Of a stretch of 64,000 nt of DNA, positions 56,416 to 64,000 are shown in pieces. The notes under the pieces are model-generated. The model was not told the DNA's origin and did no database searches. It saw only the letters and a list, made by a program, of their open reading frames with translations. Positions within the stretch are counted from its first letter, which is position 1; every line of letters starts with the position of its first letter. The translations under genes were made by a program, and so were the position numbers. The stretch is from Celoporthe dispersa. Lineage: Eukaryota > Ascomycota > Sordariomycetes > Diaporthales > Cryphonectriaceae. The stretch is from assembly GCA_016584495.1 (NCBI GenBank), contig WAID01000003.1:6094501-6158500 (forward strand), read 5' to 3'.

Positions 56416-59400
56416 GTACCTCCGAGAGAGAGAACGACTGGGCAGGCTGTCGTGTATCAGACCTGGGGAAGGTGGGAGTAGACTTAGACAATGCCGCGTG
56501 GTCGATGGACGCAAAGAAAAAGACTGGGTCCGGTTCACGCCTCTGGAGATGGGCCCTGGTCTGGCGCTAGGGGTCGATCTGGTAGGAGGGCGAGGGCCAA
56601 GAAGGGGTCAATCCGGTTCAAGGTGTTGGAACCATCCGCAACGGGAACGACCCCAAACGAGCCTCATGCTCGGATCATCAGGGGTCGCCGAAGCTTAAAC
56701 AGCCGCACGAGCTGGGCACTGCCCACAGACCTCGTCCCACCTGCCGCCCTCTCCCTGGCTAGAGGCACTGAATAGAGACGGGCGAGTCTATCTATCTGAC
56801 GATGAGGGGGGTGACGACTGCGGACGATGGCGCTTGCTGGTACTGCTGCTACCGCCTCAGGGACGAGAGAGAGAGAGACCACTCGGAGGCCAGCTCGGTG
56901 ATAAAGAGCTCTGCTCTCTGTCCCTCTCTTCTCCCTCTGCCTCCGTGCCAAGCACACAGACACGCAAGCACACACTAGGTTGTGAGGGACACGATGCAAG
57001 TGATGAATCTGAGGCAGGATAAATGACAAGCTCGGAACGCTGGTGCCCACAAGAAGCGCCCGTAACAGATGGACGGAGGTAGCCTCCGGCAGCTTGAAGG
57101 TAAAAATCTCGCTTCGGTAGCAGCCACCACAGGAGTGGCACGAGAGCTGCCGCACATGTGGCAGTGGCGCAGGGCCACCATGCTGGTCAGGGTGGTGAGC
57201 GAGAGGTCATCGAGGTGCGCCTTTACAACACGTCAAGCCACGTCCCGAGGCCTCTCCCCTCCCGAGAAGCCGTCTCCTCTAGCTGGAGGGGAGGATGTGC
57301 ATGAATGCGGTGCGATGGGGCGATGCTGCGGTCGGTCGAACTCGTCAAGCGACGTCGGGGCAAAGGTACTATGGTAGTAAGGTGGGAGGTCCGGTGGCAG
57401 GGCAGGTCTGTCTCAGATGTCGAGACGTCGTTTCAAGAGGAGCAGGGGCTCTGGTAAAATTGTGGGTAAGGCACTAGTCCCGCTGTGGACTAACGCCAGG
57501 TCCGGAGTATTCTCCCTCCATTGGTCGCTTCGCTGGTCTCGCCTTCCTCTGGTGCAACACACCTGCCCTGGTTATACGAGCCCTTTAAGGTCTGACGTCT
57601 TACTTCCCATCTCCTGGGGGAAAGGGGGGGCCCCCTTCGAACTTGCTCGAGATGAGCTTGTCTGGAGGCCCAGCCCAGCCCGTGATCCCCTCCGAGAAGC
57701 CCACCACCTCCGCGACGGCAAGACAGAGGTTCTTCTCCTTGGCCTGAAGGATCTCGGAAGCCGCCCTTCTCTCCCCCTTGGATCTCGGCACGACAGCAAC
57801 AGTGACAGCTTCGCAACTGATGACTACCGCGTCGGGCTCTGCATTCCAGGCTCACAAGGCCGACATGTCGCCGCACGCCGCCTCGTTCGTTCTGATGCAG
57901 CAATTCCCAGCCTGGGTGCTGCCATGTCGTCCCGTCCGGTCTCATAGCTCTGGCAGGCAATGTTCTGACCCCAAGTCTGAGGCTTTGATCCTCCTCAAGT
58001 CGCTACCCACTGATCAGCGGTCACGCTTCTAGTCACGCGAGTCACCCAAAGGGCTCATCAATATTGCCCACCCACAGTCGAGATGTCTTGTCCCACGCCC
58101 CCCGGCCCCCTTCGCTTGTCCTCCGTATCCACACCAGGGGGAGGTGGGACTTGAGGCGCCATTCGCTTCTCTCCCTTCAAGCCTCTGGAGGTCGTCTAGA
58201 CGGCAGAGTGCCGATCCTCCCGGTTCTAGACGAACCATGCGACACAGCAACAATCTGAGACGACCACCCGGTCTTGTCGACCACCGCGAGTCTCCTCCTT
58301 CTCCTCCTCCTCCTCCTCCTGAGGCTATCGCCAAGCCCGTGTGGTGAACATCGATTCTTACCACGGTCAAGGCCCCGTAGTTCCCAAGACCCGAAGAGAT
58401 TACCGCCGTGTCCTCATGTTCTGTCGTCAACTCGTGGTTGTTCCGTTTACTCAGCCCCCTGCACGGCCGCCTACCCGTTGAGGCAGTCCCTCGCCGACCA
58501 CACTGGGCCGGGAGGCGGACAGTCTACCCCAAATCATATCACCCAGTCCGATTGTTCACCACCTCGCGACTCATAGTCTCAGCTAGACGAGACTCCACCT
58601 CGAGAGGCTGCAGCAGATGGTATAGGAGGTAGCCGGTGATCCGGCGTCGGCTGTGCTCGTCGTCACAACCCACTGCCGGCAAGCATCAGCTCGGCGGCCA
58701 TCTCAGCCCTACCAATGAAGAGCCGGCATTTAGCCTGCAGCCACAATCTGCCCTTCTGCCAAACCCGGACAGTGGACTATGTCGGGCGTACGTTTACGTG
58801 GTCAACAAGAAGGATGCGGTGCGCGGCATGAATTTTTGTATGAAGCCTCCCCCCTCCCCCCCTATCGACGAGGCTGTGTCGCGTCTCGATCTGGACTCGA
58901 GGACCCTACTGCCCCATCGGGAACCCCTCCCCCTCCTCCTGTGTCAGGTTCAGATCTCAGCTGGTTTTTGATAGATATCAAAAGTCTATAGTAGTAGATC
59001 GGAGCTCTTTTTTCTTTAGGTCCTTCAGATATATCGTTCATCCAAGAATGCCGTGTCTACTCGAGACGTCTGTTCAACCGGCGGGTGTGCGAAACCGTGG
59101 CAGAAATCCCGTGGAAACACGCATCTCTGGTAAATTCTTCCGCCTGGCTCTCATCGAAATGCATACGAATTTCTGTAGAGTAAGAGGAGGGGTCAGACAG
59201 GCCCTCTTCCCTCCGCCCTCCTTATCATGCTACTTACTGGTCGGGTGATGGTAGCTCGAGAAGGGATATCTCTACCGAGTTCAACACGTGCGGCTTGCAA
59301 GGTTACTCTACTACACACACCACGGCATGTCTTTTAGGATATTGAAAGGTGCATTTTGTATTCCCAGCTGGTGCGACCCTGCTCAGTCAGCCCGTGCGTG

Positions 59401-59655
59401 GCCCGGTCCGAGGCTGTGTTTCCTTCTCTCTTTCTCTGGTCCTGGCCTTGAATGTATAGCCTGGTGATCCTCTCGCATATTATTTGCGACATCTTGGTTG
59501 GTGTGCATCCTTACCTCCTCACCTCTACATTCTTTGGTTGTTTTTTCCTTCTCCTTTCTCTCCTTTCTCTTCTCTCTATTTTCCCGCCTCCTCTCTCCTC
59601 TTCTTTTCTCCCCCCCTTCTCTTTCTTGGTGTTATGGACATGGACTTGCCCTTTA

Positions 59656-59671
59656 TATATATATATATATT
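59656..59671. repeat. (TA)n microsatellite
   Basis: Short TA run after a pyrimidine tract of about 100 bases. Confidence 0.75.
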
Positions 59672-60739
59672 TTGAAAATGAAAAAAAAAAAAGAACGTCA
59701 AGGCTGCAATCGTTTACTGATGCACTGAAAATTCACATGCTTGATACGTGTTACCCTGAGCTGACCACTCTCGTTGTGCATCCGAGGCTGCCGGAAGCAG
59801 GGCCGTAACATCATGTACGGCCTCGGAATGATTCGCCGAGAAGGGTCTCCGGGAGAAGGCCGGAGCAAGGCCACCACCGACTCAACCCGACGACACGTCA
59901 AGCCTGCACTCAGCATCAGCGGAAACCTGACCTGACGACCCCCATGACCAAAAAAAAAAAAAAAAAAAAACCACCGAAAAAACCCTTGTGTTCCTCTGCA
60001 GCGAGGACCCACGAGTTCATTTTCGGCACAGCCAAGCCTTATCATCTCCTCTCGTCCGCAGATGGTAGGTTGAACACGGCCGTGCTGTTGGCGACTTTTC
60101 ATGGCGCTGAGGAATACGGATCCGCACAGAGGAGGGGGGGGGGGGCCGCAGTATAGTTTGCAGTGCCCTTTAACCCGGGAGTCTGTCACCCGCCGAGAGC
60201 AAAAACACTAAAGTAAAGTCTGCGTCATTTTCTAGACCGGATGTGGGTTGCGACATGGCGTGTAGCTCGAGGAGATAAAAAAAGAAAGGGAAAAAAGAGA
60301 GAGATAGAGAGAGCATGAGAAAGGGAGGGGGGGTTGGAGTGTCCCTCGAACTCGACTCAAAAATATGAAACTATAATATCTTTATTTTTCCCCGTCCAAT
60401 CATGGGAAAAAAGATGTAATCAAAAGAAAAAAAAAACTTTGTTGCAGATTTCTGGCGACTGCGAGTGCGAACTTTGACCGAGAAATCTCCCAAAGGGGAA
60501 ACAAAAAAAAAAAAACGCGCTTGTAGTCCCGCAGGCCCGCCTTCCCACCTCCGAGACCACAGATCCTTGAACTTCCAACGACCATCGACACCGCACCTAT
60601 AGAAGAAACTCTCATCCTAATATTCCGACATTACTGTCCGACCTCTCTTTATTGTTCATCTTTTCTTTCTCAGCAGTATCCCTATACCCTAGAGCTCCTA
60701 AAAGGCGCCTGCGCCTCCGTCGCCGTCCTCGCCGAAGCT

Positions 60740-62718
60740 ATGGCTTCCTCATCGCGGGCCCTCGGGCTGAGCAAGCTCGCGACCCGCCAGTCCGGAATCG
60801 CCTCTCGCCTGCACCAGCAGTCCGTGGTCGCATCTCGCCTCCTGAACCCTACAGCTCGACCTCTTACCACGGCTACCGCCTCTGCTACCTCCAGACCAAC
60901 AGCCCTCAGCGGCAGGATACGACCTGTCGCCCTCCGCTCCCAACAGCGGCAGTACTCTGATGCGCCCCCTCCACCGCCCAAGAAGAGGCCTGGGAAGCTG
61001 AGGAGGACCCTCCGGTGGACATGGCGCCTCACGTACCTGTCCGTCCTGGGCACCATCGCCTATGTCGGCTACGAGGTCTGGGAGAGCAGGAACCCAGATG
61101 CCCAGGTCAACCCAGACCCCTCCAAGAAGACCCTCGTCGTCCTCGGTAAGCTCCTCTCCTCCCTGCCCTGCGCTGCTGCGCCAGCTGGTGCCAAGCTGGG
61201 CTGGCGGACCATGAAGGACCATCTCTGACGTGAACGCCTCTCCCCTCCCGCCCCTGGCTGCTGTATAGGTACCGGCTGGGGCTCCGTCGCCCTCCTCAAG
61301 AAGCTCGACACCGAGAACTACAACGTCGTTGTCATCTCGCCCCGCAACTACTTCCTCTTCACGCCCCTCCTGCCCTCGTGCACCACCGGGACCATCGAGC
61401 ACCGCTCCATCATGGAGCCCGTCCGCACGATCCTCCAGCAGAAGAAGGCCGCGGTCAAGTACTACGAGGCCGAGGCCACCTCGGTCGACCCGGAGCGCAA
61501 GGTCGTGCGCATCAAGGACGAGTCCGAGATCAAGGGCAGCGTGTCCGAGACCGAGGTCCCCTATGATATGCTGGTGATCGGCGTGGGCGCCGAGAACGCC
61601 ACCTTTGGCATCCCGGGCGTCCGCGAGAACGGCTGCTTCCTCAAGGAGATTGGCGACGCGCAGCGCATCCGCAAGAAGATCATGGACTGCGTCGAGACGG
61701 CCGCGTTCAAGGACCAGGACCCGGAGGAGATCAACAGGCTGCTGCACATGGTGGTCGTGGGTGGCGGCCCGACGGGTGTCGAGTTCGCCGGCGAGCTGCA
61801 GGACTTCTTCGAGGAGGACATCAAGCGGCTGATCCCGGACATCAGCGACCGCTTCAAGGTGACCCTAGTCGAGGCCCTGCCCAACGTGCTACCGTCCTTC
61901 TCCAAGCAGCTCATCGACTACACCGAGAGCACCTTCAAGGAGGAGAAGATCGATATCCTGACCAAGACCATGGTCAAGAGGGTCACGGACAAGACCATCG
62001 AGGCCGAGGCGTCCAGGCCCGACGGCACCAAGGAGCGCGTCACCCTCCCCTACGGCCTCCTGGTCTGGGCCACCGGCAACGCGGTCCGCCCCATCGTGCG
62101 GGACCTGATGGGCCACATCCCCGCGCAGAAGGACTCGCGCCGCGGCCTCGCCGTCAACGAGTACCTGGTCGTGCAGGGCACCCGCGACATCTGGGCCGTG
62201 GGCGACTGCGCCGTGGCCGGGTACGCGCCCACCGCACAGGTGGCGTCCCAGGAGGGCAACTTCCTGGCCAGGCTGTTCAACAACATGGCCAGGACGGAGG
62301 CCCTGGAGCACAACATCCGCGACCTGTCGAGCACGCTCAACCTCAAGCCCGGCAACGCCGCCGAGGTCGCCCGCCAGATCGAGGACTACGAGCGCCAGCT
62401 GCGCCGCGTCAAGGACATCAAGCCGTTCCACTACTCGCACCAGGGCAGCCTGGCCTACATCGGCAGCGAGAAGGCCGTCGCGGACGTGGCGTGGTTCAAC
62501 GGCAACGTCGCCTCTGGTGGTACCTGGACGTACCTGTTCTGGAGGAGCGCCTACCTCTCCATGTGCTTCAGCAGTGAGTCTACCCCCTCCCCCTTCCCTC
62601 TCCCGCCCCTCTCGTCGGTCGAGGTGCTAATGTGAGCCGGACAGCCCGGAACCGCCTCCTGGTGATGAACGACTGGGCCAAGTCCAAGCTCTTCGGGCGT
62701 GATGTGTCCCGAGAGTAA
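60740..62718 (+). CDS. nde: Alternative rotenone-insensitive NAD(P)H:ubiquinone oxidoreductase, mitochondrial
   Basis: Type II NADH dehydrogenase that passes electrons from NAD(P)H to ubiquinone without proton pumping. Exons 60740-61145, 61269-62573 and 62645-62718 (phases 1 and 1), total 594 aa. Residues 1-70 are a strong mitochondrial presequence (Arg, Ser, Ala, few acids), then a Pro run and a membrane segment at ~100-118 (LTYLSVLGTIAYVGYEVW), the layout of external dehydrogenases facing the intermembrane space. FAD site: LVVLGTGWGSVALLKKL at ~131. NAD(P)H site: MVVVGGGPTGVEFAGELQ at ~296. Also SPRNYFLFTPLLPS and DIWAVGDCA. C-terminus FNGNVASGGTWTYLFWRSAYLSM and KSKLFGRD are typical. No EF-hand is inserted, so it is closer to the calcium-independent NDE-2 type; which of the fungal paralogues it is cannot be fixed by eye. 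GC-rich third positions and no frame break. Confidence 0.93.
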
Positions 62719-63296
62719 GGCCGAAGCCGATACTGTAAGGGAAAAAAAAAAAAAAAAAGGACAAGAGATGTGTGAGTGAGAGTAAGAGAGAGAGAGAGGA
62801 GGGAGGGCGGTAATATATGCTTGATATATCCCGTGTCTGGTTCTTTTCAGGCGTCACGCAGGGGATCAGGATGGGGGATAGGACAGGATAGACTTCTGGA
62901 GGGGGTTTTCTTTTTCTTTTTTTTCCCCTTCCTTCCATTATTGTTCGATCCGGCAAACACAGATCACACACACACACACACACACATTATAGACATGGAG
63001 AGTATTGCTCATCCGGGACTTGGAGGGTGTGCAAGGGGCAGGCGGAGCTGATTGTCCGCTTGCGAGCGCGGGGCAAGCTGGGATGTTTGTGCTCAAACAT
63101 TTTATATGCCAGCATGTATGTACGGAGCATGTGACAATTATGTATTTCAATGTTGATGGAGAGGTTATAGAGTCGATATCGCGTCCCCGATGTGCAAGGC
63201 AAACCTGTCTCGTCACCACCTTGTCGGAGCGAAGCTGGGCACTGGGTGTTACCGGACACGTACGTGCAGGCCATATCATGACAACACACCTACAGC
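62719..63296. other. Intergenic between convergent genes
   Basis: 3' flanks of the NADH dehydrogenase and phosphatase genes. Includes an A run just after the NADH dehydrogenase stop, a T/C tract and a CA repeat at 62965-62986. Confidence 0.55.
62965..62986. repeat. (CA)n microsatellite
   Basis: Eleven CA units in the 3' flank of the NADH dehydrogenase gene. Confidence 0.9.
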
Positions 63297-64000
63297 TCAT
63301 GAATAGACACAGGTGGGACAAAAGGTATCCTCATCCGGCGTCTCGGCATACACATCCGACCCGTACGTCGAGTTGAGGGTGACCGAGCCAACCATGCCCG
63401 CGTCCTCGGTCCGGATCCACGTGTCGACGGCCAGGTCCTGCAGCTGTAGCTGCGCCTCCGTCACGAGGATCTGCCGTGAGCCCCGGATCCAGCGGCCGTA
63501 GCCGCCGTAGCCGGTGTGCTGGCCGAAGCAGAGGTTGACGCCGCTACCCTGGATGTTTAGGCCTGGAAGGGTGGCGTCCCACTTGTAGCACCAGGTGTCT
63601 CCTGGAGAAGTTGATGGTGATCCATCGTCAGTCAGTCACCTGGTCAAGGACACATACACACACACAGAGAGAAACAAAGAGAGAGAGAGAGAGAGAGAGG
63701 CTGTCAGGATGGGGCCCACCATGATCATGTCCCGAAAAGACGGCCATCAACCCCTCCGTGGCAACCAAGGCCTCCATAAAGGGCACATCCTGGCCCCCAT
63801 AGGCACACCCGACCGTCCCGTTCGCACACCACCCCTGGCCCTGCGCCGCCAGAGGAAGATCATCATTCACCCCGGGCTGGCGCGCCGGGTCGACCCCCTC
63901 CTCCACCTGCAGAGCCTGCGCCGCCGCCACGGGGATGTGCACAAACGCCAGCGAGGGGATGACCCTCCCGCCCCAGGCCGCGGACAGCCCGTCGCGCGTG
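63297..64000 (-). CDS. Calcineurin-like metallophosphatase, secreted type (3' part only)
   Basis: The C-terminal part of a metallophosphoesterase; the gene continues beyond the right edge. Last two exons: 64000-63720 (incomplete) and 63601-63297, joined in phase 1 across a 118 nt intron that starts with a GA/CA repeat. Metal-site motifs: VHIPVAAAQ (His) and FSGHDHGDTW (GHDHGD box, with the intron inside it). The rest has GSGVNLCFGQHTGYGGYGRWIRGSRQ and ends with a Cys pair in DTFCPTCVYS. This arrangement is that of the fungal Dcr2/Sia1-like phosphatases. Several Cys and NST sites fit a secreted or vacuolar enzyme. The catalytic N-terminal half and signal peptide are not in the window, so completeness cannot be judged. 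Confidence 0.85.
63678..63699. repeat. (GA)n microsatellite in the phosphatase intron
   Basis: About eleven GA units (CT on the sense strand) close to the 5' end of the last intron of the phosphatase gene. Confidence 0.9.

Larger units (their letters stand above)
56100..60739. other. 4.6 kb gene-poor region
   Basis: Between the starts of the membrane protein gene (-) and the NADH dehydrogenase gene (+), so it holds both promoters. A purine-only-like tract spans about 56318-56415; pyrimidine tracts occur at 58284-58320 and 59530-59635; TA units at 59656-59671; A runs at 59948-59970. Overlapping short frames have no recognisable content. Confidence 0.5.

Noticed and set aside
60749..61747. 332-residue minus-strand frame opposite the NADH dehydrogenase
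   Set aside because: Antisense shadow created by strong third-position GC bias.
1..64000. Transposons, repeat-induced mutation, viral remnants, secondary metabolite cluster, CRISPR
   Set aside because: No transposase, reverse transcriptase, terminal repeat, AT-rich mutated block, polyketide or peptide synthetase, or spaced direct repeats were seen on either strand.

Overview
The window is nuclear DNA of a filamentous ascomycete, most likely a Sordariomycete. The evidence is short spliceosomal introns (mostly 55-125 nt, many with CTGAC or CTAAC branch sites before the 3' AG), a trifunctional trp-1/trpC gene, an alternative mitochondrial NADH dehydrogenase, a MoaA-MoaC fusion, a Zn2Cys6 regulator and long intergenic spaces full of pyrimidine tracts. 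I could assign 17 protein-coding genes, one of them cut by the right edge. I found no transposon, tRNA, rRNA, CRISPR array or viral sequence.

Left third (1-20.6 kb), housekeeping genes: MPP6 exosome cofactor (-) divergent from an NDUFS6-type complex I subunit (+); an RRM/RGG RNA-binding protein (-) divergent from the ER SNARE USE1 (+); a BRCT-WGR nuclear protein (-); trp-1 (-), which carries a CPC1/Gcn4-type TGAGTCA upstream and is divergent from the scaffold nucleoporin NUP192 (+); and TIM9 (-), convergent with NUP192.

Middle third (24-38 kb): a Zn2Cys6 transcription factor (+), a long-chain fatty alcohol oxidase (-) and an ELO fatty acid elongase (+), the last two divergent across 2.4 kb holding five CCTCGG/CCGAGG cores, then a FYVE-finger protein (-). 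TF, oxidase and elongase together look like a small lipid neighbourhood, which is an inference. Right third (43.7-64 kb): molybdopterin precursor enzyme cnxABC/nit-7 (-), a WDR8/WRAP73 protein (+), a two-RRM protein with a polyhistidine run (+), a Ser/Thr-rich single-pass membrane protein (-), an alternative NADH dehydrogenase (+) and the 3' end of a metallophosphatase (-).

Two points matter most to a user. First, nine single-base frame breaks fall in six genes, eight of them in runs of one base; one is inside essential NUP192, so sequence error is the likeliest cause and gene models from this contig must be corrected. Second, the longest intron, in cnxABC, is placed so that retaining it ends the MoaA half exactly at Gly-Gly-stop, the C-terminus that free MoaA needs, while splicing gives the MoaA-MoaC fusion. 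The same intron carries a GGGCTT repeat able to form a G-quadruplex.
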